Part shown: piece after piece, positions 11,326 through 22,026 of the stretch
Layout of the letters: every line of letters begins with the position of its first letter
Position numbering within the stretch: the stretch's first letter is position 1
Assembly (NCBI GenBank): GCA_002049455.2
Contig: KV918877.1
Coordinates: 62,001-126,000 of the forward strand
Direction: 5' to 3'
DNA: 64,000 bases
Source: Porphyra umbilicalis
Lineage: Eukaryota; Rhodophyta; Bangiophyceae; Bangiales; Bangiaceae
Position numbers and translations under genes: made by a program
The notes under the pieces: generated by a model
What the model saw: only the letters and a program-made list of their open reading frames with translations
Told to the model about the DNA's origin: nothing
Databases searched by the model: none

Positions 11326-12420
11326 TCAATCGCCGTGGAACCAAAGCTTGTGCGCCCATCTGCGGTTGTACAACCCCACACGGAGCTCGAGAGATTCAAG
11401 CATTGGCTTGATGGCCACAAGCTGGCTTTTGCAGGTGGCGATGTGATAGTGAACCGGTACAGCCGTTATCCCAACAATCCCGCACTCCAACAGTTGCAAA
11501 AGAGGTCCAAATCGGCCTCTACGACTGCCGCTGCCGCCGCCGCCGCCGCCGCGACTGGAGGGGGATGACCCTTCTGGTAGCGGTGTCACGCCGACCCGAC
11601 ATGTAAACAGGCGCAGCAGCGGCGACGGCGGGCGGCTGCCGCCGCTCTGCGTGCCGCCGTCGGACCCCGTCCCCGCGGCGGGGAGCGCCAGGCGCTCGTG
11701 CGGCGGCGGTGACAACGCCACGGCCCCGTCAGCCGGTGGCGGCACCGTGTGCGCGTCGGCAATGGAGGAGAAGGACGTGGCGGACGTCGAAAAGGTGCAG
11801 TTGCTCGTCGAGCACCGGCTCCGCGCATCGTCGTCCTCGTGGGCAGACGCGCAGCTATCGACGTTGCCGCAGCCACGGGCGGCCAGCATTGGTTGTTCGG
11901 CGACGGTGCGCGCCGGGCCCGCCAAGCCGTCGCCGTCGACGCCGTCGCTGCCACCGCTGTCGACCGTCGCCTGCGGCCGGGGGGGGGGGGGGGGACGGGC
12001 GGGAGGGGAGCAGCGGCTCCGGCGTGTTGCCCTCAGAGACAGGGGAGAGTGGCCACGTGCGGCGGGCGGTAGAGGGGGAAGGTGTGGGGCGGCGCCCGGT
12101 GGGGGCGTTGCCGCCACCGCGGGAGCCGCCCATGGCAACCGGCCGACCGCGTTGCCGGCGGCGACACTCACACGCCCAACGGGTCGGGGGGTGGATGTCG
12201 GCGGCCAGCGGAGACAGATGGAATCAGCGAGCACAAGAGGGAAGACGCAAAGCGCCCGAGGGGCTGCGCCGACCGAGCCCGCACTTGGGGCCCGTGACGG
12301 CACTGCGCACTTGGTCGACCACACCGGCACGCACGCCCACATACTTTCGAACGGGTGCGACCGCGTGCGCACGTCCGTGAGCGTGCCTCGATGAGGTAGC
12401 TCACGAATCCCCCCAGGCAC
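11326..12420 (-). CDS. Hypothetical protein, Ser/Pro-rich
   Basis: This is an open frame of 364 codons. The first half is Pro/Ala-rich and may include non-coding sequence; a possible donor (GTGAGTGT) near 12180 means the start is unsure. The second half looks more protein-like: a Cys/Ser segment around 11800, then a C-terminal region with balanced composition including GIVGITAVPVHYHIATCK and LESLELRVGLYNRRW. It contains a Ser/Arg/Gly linker with six consecutive glycines. I recognise no family. The opposite strand is also open, which lowers confidence. Confidence 0.4.
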   Translation of the reverse strand: MPGGIRELPHRGTLTDVRTRSHPFESMWACVPVWSTKCAVPSRAPSAGSVGAAPRALCVFPLVLADSICLRWPPTSTPRPVGRVSVAAGNAVGRLPWAAPAVAATPPPGAAPHLPPLPPAARGHSPLSLRATRRSRCSPPARPPPPPRPQATVDSGGSDGVDGDGLAGPARTVAEQPMLAARGCGNVDSCASAHEDDDARSRCSTSNCTFSTSATSFSSIADAHTVPPPADGAVALSPPPHERLALPAAGTGSDGGTQSGGSRPPSPLLRLFTCRVGVTPLPEGSSPSSRGGGGGGSGSRRGRFGPLLQLLECGIVGITAVPVHYHIATCKSQLVAIKPMLESLELRVGLYNRRWAHKLWFHGD

Positions 12421-12769
12421 CCGCAGCCCGCGCGCAGCGCATTAAGCTCCTCGACACAAGAGCAGTGGACCACCCCTCAGCACAGAGCAAAGAAAAGCAG
12501 TTCAAACTGGCAGCTGGGTTGCCACCACCACTTTTGCCCCACAAACAAAGATGCACGTCCTGAAACGTCCCCACAGCCGTGCACCGGCAGGCGGATGGGC
12601 CATCAACGCCCGCCACGCAACCGCTCGCAGGACAAACCATCCAGACCGTCAACTGCCCAAAAAGATACACTACAAACACCACCGCTTACAGCGCGCGCCG
12701 CACAGCGCCGCGCAACCCGGATTAAATGGTCGGTACCACCTCAGCAGCGGTAGAGCCCCACAAGCGGCC

Positions 12770-14344
12770 TCAGGATGCCACTACGTCCGCAGCCACCGAC
12801 GGTGCGGCGCGAGACACGTCGTCCCCCACCTCGGGCGCATCCGCGGACGCCCCACTCCCGAGGCGCCAGCCGGCCGCACCCCCTCCAGCCCCCCGGCGGA
12901 CGCCCGCCTTGGCCGCCTCCCGCGCCGCTTCCCGCGCAGCCGCTTTGGCACGGGCTTTGCCCTTGCCCTTGACTTTCTTTGCGCTCCCACCGCCCGAAAC
13001 GCGAGAGGTGCCCGACGCGTCAACAGCGGAGTCGGCGGCCGCGTCCGCCGCTCCCGCTGCTCGCGCCGCAGCCAGGCTGTCGACGTAATCGTCACCGTTG
13101 CTAAGCGACGACGACGCCGCCGTCGCACGGGCTTTGCCCTTCCCCTTGCCCTTACCCGACGTCACTGGCCCAGGCTGTGCCACCACCCGCGCGCCCGTGT
13201 AGCCAGATCGCACGTAGCCGCCGGCGCCCCACCGGCGGTTGCCCAGCGTCACGCCACGGGCAGAGCCACTCGCGCCGCTTCCACCGGCGCTGGTGCCGCC
13301 CGCTGTCGCTGTCGAGTTGGCCGCGGGCGTCGCGCCCACGTTGCCCCTCCCACCACAACTCTTCTTGCGGCCCCCATTCCAGCGACACTCCTCTTCGCGC
13401 CAAAACGCGGCTTCTGCGGCCTCGGCCTCCTCCTCCTCGCGCAGCGCGCGTAGGTCGGCAGCATCGCCTGCGCCGAGCAACCGTCGCGGCGCCGATGGCA
13501 ACGGCAGTGCATCGCCGTCAACCACCGGCGGGGGGCCACCAACAATAAACGCTGACGCAATATCAACGGAGGGGGGGGTGACGGGGGTAAGGTAAACCCA
13601 CGGCACGCGGAGCAGGAGCGCCAACGGCTCTTCAGCAAAAAAGAGATCGGTGCTGGGTTGGGGGAGCACCAGGGGCGTGCCGTCGAGGCTCCGACGCACG
13701 AGGAGGGACGAAAAGGACGTCTTACACAGGGGGCAGGGGGGGGGGTGGGGCCGGGCACCAGCCCATGAGAGAACGCACGACACACTGCAGAAAAAACAGA
13801 GGGCAAAAACGGAGAGAACAGAGGTGGACCAGAGTCACGTGACAAACAAGCAGACCACACCAAGAGCAGCAGGCGGCCAGCTAGCTCTTGTGAGGGCCTA
13901 CCTCATAGCACGCCAACTGCAACCAGAGTGCGCATCACCCAACCAGAAGGCAGAATCTACCACCAGCCCCTTGACGTACCAGTACGAGTGCGAGCACGTC
14001 GGCAGCAGCGCCACTTCCAGCGGTTCGGGCGTCTCGTAGCAAATGGCGCATACTTCCGGCAGGGGTGTTGCCACCGTGGCGGCGCCAGCCGCTGACGAAG
14101 AGGACGCCGTCGGCACCACCATCGACGACGACGACACGGCGGTGACCGCGGTGGAAGCAGCTTCGGCGCGCGACGCCGCGGCCGCACGTGCGGCAACGGC
14201 CTCGGCCTCGACACGGGACGCGGCCATGACCGCCTCCAAGCGCGACGTCTCCATCACCGCCTCGAAGCGCGATGCTTCAAGCGCCGCCTCAAGGTCCGCC
14301 GCCTCCCGCACCACGACGTTGGGGTCCATGCCGGTGACCGCCAA
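12770..14344 (-). CDS. RING-finger protein, two exons
   Basis: Exon 1 (14344-13980) begins MAVTGMDPNVVVREAADLEA. An Ala/Glu/Arg-rich helical region built on an EAVMxxSR repeat follows, then the first half of a C3HC4 RING: CAIC, then CSHSY. A GTACGTC donor ends it. A 195-nt intron follows, and exon 2 starts at 13784 after TTTTTTCTGCAG. The join completes the RING exactly as CSHSYC-VSC-VLSW with a downstream CPLC, giving eight zinc ligands in canonical order. The rest of exon 2 has an acidic segment with EEEEAEAAEAAF, then Gly/Ser and basic KGKGKGKARA tracts, totalling about 459 residues. RINGs of this type are usually E3 ubiquitin ligases; that activity is inferred from the fold only. The coding frame of exon 2 is overlapped by open frames on the other strand that are shadows. 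Confidence 0.8.
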
Positions 14345-15304
14345 GGGCAGTCAGAGGACGTGACAACAGCTACGAGCCTCAAAAAAAGGAATAGTGCAGC
14401 GTAGTGGTTCGCAGTCACACACAGGTCCACTCAAAAAAAAAAATGCAAGAAAGAGATGCAGCCGTCGCACGCATACGACAAGACCGAGCCGAGTCAACAA
14501 ACCAAAAAAAAAAAAAACGGAAGCGGGCAGGAGCGAGGGCGGACGACGGACGGCCGGCCGCCGGCACGCCAGGAGGCCGTCACATGCACAGGGTTGGGAG
14601 GGGGAACGCCCCACGAGGGCAGGGGTTAAACAAAACAACACCCCGTCAGGGGCACCAGGGGGGGAGGGAGGGAGGTGGAGGGAGAGAGCGGCGCCCCCGG
14701 TGGCGGTGGCGGTCAGCGGCGCCGCGTGCGGCCGCGTGCAGCGGTAGCAGTGATGCGGGGGGGAGGGTGGATAAGGGGAGGGACGCGGCGGACGAAGCCG
14801 GGCGCGGCGGGGCCACTGCTGCCCCAGCGGGACAGAGACAACCAGCGCGACGCGCGGCAGCGTCGGGTGGAACTAACGGAACGGATGCGCCCACTGAGAC
14901 CTCAGGGCAGCCTCCCCTCCACAGACCGGTTCCAGCTGCTGTGCGCCAAGCAGGCCCAGCGCGGCACCCACCAGCTGTGCAGCTGCAGAGAGTGGCGGTT
15001 GGACTGCGGGCCACCAAGGTGCAGGCCGACAGCTGGTCGTGGACGGGCGGATGGGAGGCCGTGGTGCTGGTCCTGCACTGCTGGCTTAGAAAGTGGCGGA
15101 CAAGCCGTCGCAGAGGAAGGGATTGGCCCGACCTCATCTCACCGGCCAATTGTAAACCGACATAGCCCCTCGAGCCGTCTCGACCACTGGGACGTTGAGG
15201 AAGGGGCACGCGCGAGGCTCATGAACAGAATCTCCCCATGTGCACAGTGCCGCGCTACACTCCGCATATACTATAGTAAGTACATGAATATATGCATATG
15301 TAAG
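14345..15304. other. Intergenic
   Basis: Contains A-rich tracts on the + strand (A11 near 14438 and A13 near 14503) and otherwise GC-rich DNA. No domain or splice-supported frame was found. Confidence 0.4.
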
Positions 15305-15488
15305 TGAATCGTACTCTGTCTCGTACGGCGACGTGCGCTTCAAGTTTGGCCACCAAAATGCGAACCTGGCACAACATGCGACGGGCCTGGCGGCGGACGT
15401 CGCGTGGGCCTATGGCTTGGCGGCGGTCGTCGTAGAGGGGCCGTTTACGGACGCGGTGTACGCCACGGAGACGCGCAAGGACGAGTGA
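15305..15488 (+). CDS. Possible terminal exon or gene fragment
   Basis: An open frame of about 60 codons reads like protein (YGDVRFKFGHQNANLAQH, then LAADVAWAYGLAAVVVEG) and ends ETRKDE-stop. There is no start codon and the frame closes just upstream at 15285. It would therefore have to be a last exon (an AG precedes it at 15303-15304, without a good pyrimidine tract) or the remnant of a gene. The family is not recognised. It converges on the minus-strand tail ending at 15532. Confidence 0.3.
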
Positions 15489-15531
15489 GGGAAAAGGGGA
15501 AGGGAGGTGGTAGGCGCGAGGGGGGGTGACG

Positions 15532-15720
15532 TCAAGGGATGGGGGTCGCGGCAACCAGCTCCGACGCATGGACATACGGTCGCACACCAAAGCGCCCGCC
15601 GATGAAGCGGCGCACCGCACACGCCGGGTCTCCGTAAAGCAGCGCCAGCGCGATGCCGGCGCCCATCTTGGAGAAGGCACGCCAGTTGACCAGCTGCAGC
15701 TGCTCTCCAGAGTCCTTGCG
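15532..15720 (-). CDS. Possible terminal exon or gene fragment
   Basis: The minus-strand frame reads LQLVNWRAFSKMGAGIALAL, then YGDPACAVRRFIGGRFGVRP and YVHASELVAATPIP-stop. The composition is protein-like and unlike the surrounding low-complexity frames. Several AG acceptors lie just upstream. It follows the DUF2064-like gene on the same strand by only about 130 nt, so it could be that gene's last exon, reached by splicing around the stop at 15853, or the tail of a separate gene. The family is not recognised. Confidence 0.35.
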   Translation of the reverse strand, partial: RKDSGEQLQLVNWRAFSKMGAGIALALLYGDPACAVRRFIGGRFGVRPYVHASELVAATPIP

Positions 15721-15852
15721 GCGGCCCTCGAGCACGTCCGCTTCCTTCTCCCCCCCACTCTCCTCCCTATGGGCGTTGGCGCCCTTTGGGATGCCCCGCA
15801 GCGTGCAACGCGCGAGGGCGGGTCGGATTCCCTCTCCGTGTGTGTTCACACG

Positions 15853-16571
15853 TCAGGGGCACGCCCCCTCCCCGTCCCCTGCCCGCCCACCGTCGGCCTT
15901 GGCCCGCGCCACCGCCGCCCACACCTCCACATCCACCGGCTCATCCACGTCCCGCAGCACCCGCCCGAGGACCACCCCCCCCAGCCGCGCGGCCGTCGTC
16001 GACCGGGCGTCCCCCCCCCCCACGGGAGCCCCGCCAGCGCCGCCGCGTCGGGCGGCCGCCCGACGCCGAGGAGGTAAAACCCCCCGTCGGCCGCCGGGCC
16101 GAGCACCGCCGCCGGCGGGGCGGGCCCTTCCAGGGCGGCGTACGCAGCCTCCACGTCGGCCGGCACCATGCCGGGGATGTCGGCGCCCATCACCACCGCG
16201 ACTGCGCCCGGGGCGGCGGCGGCCCCGCCGAGCGCCGCCGCAAAGGCGCCGACAAAGCGGGCGCCGAGGTCCCCGTCGGGCTGCGGGCGGTACGCCTCCC
16301 CTGGACGGGGGGGACCAAGCCACGCCACCACCGCGTCGCCGTCGCCGCCCGCGTACCAGACGGTGAGGGCGGTCGGGGTGGGGGCGGCGGCCACGACCGC
16401 CCGCGCGACGCCGAGGGCGTGCTCGGAGAGCGCCCGCGACAGCGCTGCCGCGCCGTCGGCGCCGAGGGTGGGGATGAGGCGCGTTTTGGCAAAGCCGGGG
16501 GTGGGGTACTTGGTGAAGAGCAGCAGGTGGCGGCGGTAGATGGTGGGGAGGGGGACACCCGCGGGTGTCAT
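15853..16571 (-). CDS. DUF2064/TIGR04282-type glycosyltransferase-like protein
   Basis: The N-terminus carries the family signature FTKYPTPGFAKTRLIPTLG (family form: FxKxPxPGxxKTRL), starting about residue 16. Then come VVMGADIPGM at about 115 (family form: GSDxPxL) and LGPAADGGFYLLGV at about 145 (family form: GPxxDGGYYLIG). These are the nucleotide-binding and metal-site motifs of a GT-A-like fold. The reading frame then breaks at an 11-C run (16011-16021). In the next frame the expected ending appears, RDVDEPVDVEVW, matching the family's DVDTPEDL. The coding region is therefore given through the second frame to the stop at 15853. The break is probably a miscounted homopolymer. In bacteria the family is associated with radical SAM and selenodomain neighbours; the substrate is unknown, and nothing nearby indicates it. 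Confidence 0.8.
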
Positions 16572-18233
16572 GGTGAACGGTGAGGGGGGGGGCAGGGCAA
16601 CGAGAGCGGCGGGGACGTGGAAAGGGAGCTCCGCGAAGGCCCATTTCGTTGACCGACCCCCCGAGACGAGAAGGATCGAATGATCCGGTCGATCGGATGA
16701 AGTGATCCTTTTCGCCGGGGGGATACAGTGTAGACACCAGGCAGAAGGGCCTACGTTTCCAATGCGAGAGTCTACATTGCTGTTCCTGATTTTGGGCTGC
16801 TGCGAGCAGGAACAGCAAGGCCAAGCTGGAACCCGTGGTCCCGAATAAACTGAATAGAAGTCAGACGATGACCAATCAGATCACGTCCCGCTATCTGCCT
16901 GCTTCAAGTCAGCCAATGTTTGTTAAACCACATTGGATGGGGAGCCGACTGAGAGCCAGCAGCCTAGCGCGACTCACCCAGGCCGGCAAGCCACTCTGGC
17001 CGCCGCCGGGACGGGCGCTGCGGGATCATCTCGAGTGCGGAGCGGGCGGGCTTTCGGCAGCGCGCGTGCGGTGGAAGCGCGCGTGCGGTGGAAGCGCGCA
17101 GTTGGGGGAGGCCAGAGGGGCGGGCGGCGGCGTGGCGACACGCGCGGGGCAAAACACATCACTCGGCACAGGGACCGGAAATCCGTCCCCCTGTGTCCCC
17201 CGCCACAGTTTGCCCCGCACCCCCCCCCCCCCCCCTCCTGCGCGTGCCATACAGGTGTTCCGCGATGTGAACCGCGCTGCTCTACGGCCGCCACCCCCCA
17301 ACGCCGTCGCCGCCGCCGCACAGCCCCAGGCTGGCAGTGTCCGCCGCGGCTCGACCTGTGGCGGTCTGGGCCACAGCCAGACACCGTGTCCAAAGCCGAC
17401 TCGTTCGGGGCCGCCGTCGAGACCCTGCGGCCTCCGTCGCGTACAACCGGGGGGTAGGGAAGAACCCGACGTCTCGCGACGGCGCTCCCATTTTTTCATT
17501 CTGTGGTCGTGACCCCGTGGCCCTCCCTGTCCCCCCCCCCCCGCCGCGCGGGCGGCCGCCGCTACGGGGCAAGGGGTAATGCCTGGGGTGCTCTGGTTCC
17601 CAAACCCACACTATGGTTCCGTCCTCGCAATTGAACGATGCGCTGTCTGCTCATCGGGCAGACGCGTTCATTGTTGGCGACCGTCGTGGACGTCGTGTAC
17701 GACGGGCGTCGCCGTGTCTCCCCCTTCTCTCTCATTCGTGTGCGGATTGACGCTTGTCCCAACCCGCTGCCGTCGCATTCAACGGACTTTGTGGGAATCG
17801 CCACGCTGCCTCGGCTGCCTACGAGTGCAACGAGCCTGGTCGGGGGGTCGACGCCGGCAGACGAGCAAGCAAAAGCGAGTGCCGCAGGCAACTTTGAAAA
17901 AAAAAAAGGGATCAAGATGTCTGCCGCCTGCGCCCGATGCGGGCGCCCCCGTCGGCGCGCACGACGAGGGCGGTCGACTCGGTTGCGACCGTGCAGACCA
18001 ACACGCCTTTGATTGCAGTTTGTGGCGGCGATGGACCACCCTCTCCCTCCCCTCCACGCTCGGTACTGGCCCCCCCAGCCCGCCAAACGCGCGGCCGCTC
18101 AAAACGCGCAGCGTGCATCTCGCCGACGCGCGAAACCCCAAACCGCCCATCCCCGCAGCTCCCCACGCCGTCCACAGACCAGCGTCCCACCCACACCCCG
18201 TCCTCCTCACCCCCCCCCCCCCCCCCCCCCCAG
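16572..18233. other. Intergenic
   Basis: Mixed composition with several C- and A-homopolymers (for example C about 20 at 18212-18230, immediately after the RWP-RK stop codon on the other strand). Overlapping open frames occur on both strands without domains. No gene is supported. Confidence 0.45.
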
Positions 18234-18855
18234 TTACTTCTTGTACTTTTTGTAAAAGGCGCGCTCGGCGGGTCCCCACCCCGCCAGGTGCTCCAGCTTA
18301 AAGCGGGGGTACTTGTGGGGGTGGCGCTTGAGCTCCCCGAGGATGGCCGTGACGGTCGACAAATCCCGCTGCAGCGTCTCAATGGCCGTCGCGCAGCGGC
18401 TGCTGGACGCGACCAGGGGGAAGGGCGGCGCCCCGCCGTCGCCGTCGGGCATCCGGACCACCCCAGCGTCCACATCCCCGCCGTCGCCCCCCCCCCCCGA
18501 TGCGCCAAAGGAGGCTGCCGCGGCGGCCGCCGCCGCTGCGGGCCCGTCGGCGGCGCCCGACGGTGCCCCCACCGTCGCCGCCGCTGCCGCTGCGGCCGCC
18601 GCCGCCGCCGCCGCCGCCGTCGGCGCGAAACCGTCGGGCGCCTCTGCCCCCAGCGCGACGCTCTCCAACCCGCTGCCGCTGGTGCTGCCGCTCCCACTCC
18701 CGCTGCCGCTGCCGCTGCCGCTGCCATAGGCGCTGGCGCCGCTGGCGCCGCTGTCCCCGCCCCCCCCCCCCCCCCCTCCCGCCGCCCGTCGGGCGCGGCG
18801 GCGCCGCTCCCGCCCACCAGCAGCAGCGCCGTCGGCGACGGCGGCGTCGGCGAGT

Positions 18856-18912
<57 letters not shown>

Positions 18913-19946
18913 GCGCGTGGCGGTAGCCGACGCGGCGCCCCGCGCGGCCGCCGGCGGCGGCGCGGCCGCGGAGCTCCGCGAGGTGGTCCGCGATAAACTC
19001 GGCGCGCTTGTGGAGGGCGTGGATCGGGCGGCTCGCCCAGCGGACTTTGGTCTTGGCCATGTCCTTTTTAAACTTGGCCTCGGAGATCCCCAGCGACCGC
19101 GCCGCATCCTTCCGCGTCATGTGCGACACGTTTTCGTACGCGGCGGGGTCGGCGGGGCGGCGGCGGCCGCCGCCGACCACCACCATCCCGCCGCCGCCGC
19201 CGGCGGGGCCACCGCCGGCGCCACCGCCGGGTCCGCCGGTGCCGCCACCGCCGGGTCCGCCCATGCGCTCCCCGCCGCCGACGGGGAGGCAGCCGTCGCC
19301 GCCACCGCCGCCGCCGAGGCCCCCGCCGCCGCCGAGATCCCCGCCGTCGCTCGCGTAGCCGTACCCCCCCGCCCCCCGCGGCGACTGCGCCGACGGCGGT
19401 GAGGCGGGGAGCCCCCCCCCGGGCGGCCCCCCGCCGCCGACGCGGCGACCGACGTCGACACCGTCGACTGGCACGTCCACGTCCACGACGGCAGGCGGGC
19501 GGGGAGGGACACTTGGGAGGGCCGCCGCCGCATCGCGGGGGACGGCCCCCCACCGCCCCCACCACCGCCCCCACTACCGCCGCCGCCGTCGGCGCCGCCG
19601 CCGCACCCGCCGCCGGCGTCCCCACCACCAACGGCGGGCACCATGCCCGCCCACCCACACGGCGCGGCGCGTGCCAGTGGGGGGGTGCCGAGCCCCCGCG
19701 GGCCCCCGTCGGGTACACCCCCGCCGACGGTGGCGGCGGTGACACGGGCGACACGGTCGCCGGCAGCGGCCGCCGCGCACCCCCACCGTCGCACGCGCCC
19801 GGGGCGGGCGGCGGGGGCGCCGCCCCCGTGGCAAACGCCGCCGCGTCGGCGGCGGCACCGCCGCAGAGGCCCCCACCGATGGACGACCACGACGGGGGCA
19901 TCCGCTCCAGGTAGGTGAGGGCAGGGGGCGGGCCCGCCCAGCGGCG

Positions 19947-19977
<31 letters not shown>

Positions 19978-21514
19978 ACGCCGCCGCCAACGCCGCCGCC
20001 ACCACCGTGCGGTCCGTCGCCCGTGCCGCCGCCCGTGGCCGCGGTGGTCCAGGCGGCAGAGGCGGTGGCCTCTGCCGCCGCCCCCGATGACCCGCACGCC
20101 AGCACCGTCGGCGGCAGCGTCGGGGGTGGCCCGCCCCACGCGGCGGCGACCGACCACGGGGCCGGCGCGCCGCCGCGGCCGACGGGCGGGCGGCGTGCCC
20201 CCCCCCCCGCCACCACCGGCGCCCCCCCCCCCACCCCGTGCGGCCGCGGCGCCCCCGTCGATCGCACCGCCACGGTTGTCGACCCCGGGCACCCGTCGGC
20301 GGTCACCATCGACGGCGGCAGCGGCAGGCGCCCGTCGACCCCCGGCGCCACCGCCTCCCACGGCGCCGCCGCCGTCGTTGCGCCCGTCCACGTGACGCCC
20401 TCCATCGGGGAGGCGTCCCCGCCGCCCGTGGCGGCGGTGAGGACGCCCGCCGCGGCGGCGACGGCGGCGGCGACGGCGCCGGCGTGGCCGCCCCCGTCGA
20501 CGGGGGGGCCGCCCCCCCAGAGGCCCCCGGGCAGCAGCGGCGGCGGCGGGTAGGGGTCCATGGCCGCCCCGCCGCCGGCAGCGGCGGGGAGGAGGTCCGT
20601 GCCGGGGTGGTCGGGACCTGCGTGGTCGGCGAGGCCATAGTCCATCTTGGGGGCGGGGGGGGCGTCGTCCGGCAGGGCGCCCGCGCCCGCCAACGGGTCG
20701 GGCGCCCCGCCGTCGGCGGGGCCCGGCCCCCAAAACGGGGCCGCCTGAGGCGGCGGCGGCGGCGGCGGCGGCGGCGTCGCCGCCGGCGCCGGCGCCGCTG
20801 CCGCGTGCCCCCCCGCCGTCGTCGGGGGCAATTCAAACGGGCGGACGCCCGTCGGGGAGCGGCCGCCCGCCGCAAAGCCGTCTGGCCCACCCGTCGCCCC
20901 TGCGGCCGCCAGGGGCGTGCCGGCGGGGCCGGGGGCGAGCCCCCCCCGCCCCCCCGCCCGACGCCCGCCCCCAACGCACACCCGATAATGTCGAGGTCCT
21001 CTGCGCCCGGCGACGCCCACCCGTCCACCGTCGTGTCGGTCGTCGAGTAGCAGGCGCTCGCGTACGAGAGGGACCCGAGCGGCAGCGCAAAGAGCCCCCC
21101 ATTCCCGTCGGCGCCGAAAAAGGCGGCGGGATCCGGCAGCGCGTAGCCGAGGGGCAGGTCCGCGCAGCCGCCACCGCCGCCGCCGCCGCCGCTGCCGCCG
21201 CCTCCGCCGCCGCCGCGGTCGCCGTCGCCGCTGCCGCCGCGGTCGCCGTCACCGCCACAGCCGCCGCCGCCACCGCCACCGCCACCGCCACCGCCGCCGC
21301 CGCTGCCAATGGCGCCAAGGAGGCTGAGGCCCCCCATCCGCAGTCCCCCCTCCTCGTCCGGGGCCTTGGTGGGTGGACCGCCGTGGGGGGGCGCCGCGTC
21401 CGCCCCTGCCGGCCGCCGCGCGTCGGCCGCCACGCACGGCGGTGGCGGCGGCGGGGGCGACGGCGGCGCCCCCGCAGAGCTGCTGCGGCTGCCCGGCCGG
21501 TCCGGTGCGGCCAT
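18234..21514 (-). CDS. RWP-RK-like transcription factor, broken by frame changes at G runs
   Basis: A long Gly/Pro/Ala-rich protein is spread over three minus-strand frame segments. Segment 1 (from MAAPDRPGSRSSS at 21514 to about 20960) contains LPLGYALPDPAAFFG. Segment 2 (about 20940 to 19560) contains PKMDYGLADHAGPDHPG and LTYLERMPPSWSS. Segment 3 (from about 19550) holds the diagnostic domain near 19120-18990: MTRKDAARSLGISEAKFKKD followed by RWASRPIHALHKR. This fits RWP-RK (AAxxLxV..TxLKK, then RWPxRK) but with ASRP in place of PxRK. After a 17-G run (18760-18776) the frame shifts again to a C-terminal piece with a Leu-rich helix (AIETLQRDLSTVTAILGELK), ending FYKKYKK at 18234. RWP-RK proteins are DNA-binding regulators, often of nitrogen status or gametogenesis; the target here is unknown. 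The frame changes fall at or near poly-G runs; the first could also be an intron of about 80 nt. Confidence 0.65.
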
Positions 21515-21995
21515 GGCGTCTTGTGCCAGCGGGGAACGCGCCGCCGCCGCCACGTCGCGCCCGTCGTCGGTCGGGTGGTCAAAGCGGGGGCGTGCGCTCC
21601 CGCGCAGACGCCGACGGCGAGCCGCGTGTGGGTGAGGGGGTGCCAGCGATGGGCGCGGGTCAAGGGCGACAAAGAGGGGGGGGGGAGGGGGGGCGGGCGG
21701 GGGGGATACCGCGCACGCGCCGTGGCGCGCCGCGGTGGGGTACGGCTCTTGAACGGCGGGGTGGTGGCGGCCCCCCGGGCGTCCCCCCGCCCCCCGCGTG
21801 CGGTGTCGTCCCCCGCGTGCGACCCTTTTGGCGGCGGCGGGGGCGGAGGGCGCGCCACCCCGGCGCGCCGCCCGCCGGCCTCCCCACACCCGCTGGGGAA
21901 AACTGTACCGCGGCGCAACCGGCGCTGCCCGTGGGGCGTGGTCGCCACCCCGCCACCCCACCACCACCTCTGGCCACGGACGGCCGCTGCCCCCG

Positions 21996-22026
<31 letters not shown>

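Noticed and set aside
12551-13453. 300-codon plus-strand ORF
   Set aside because: Shadow of exon 2 of the RING gene on the other strand.
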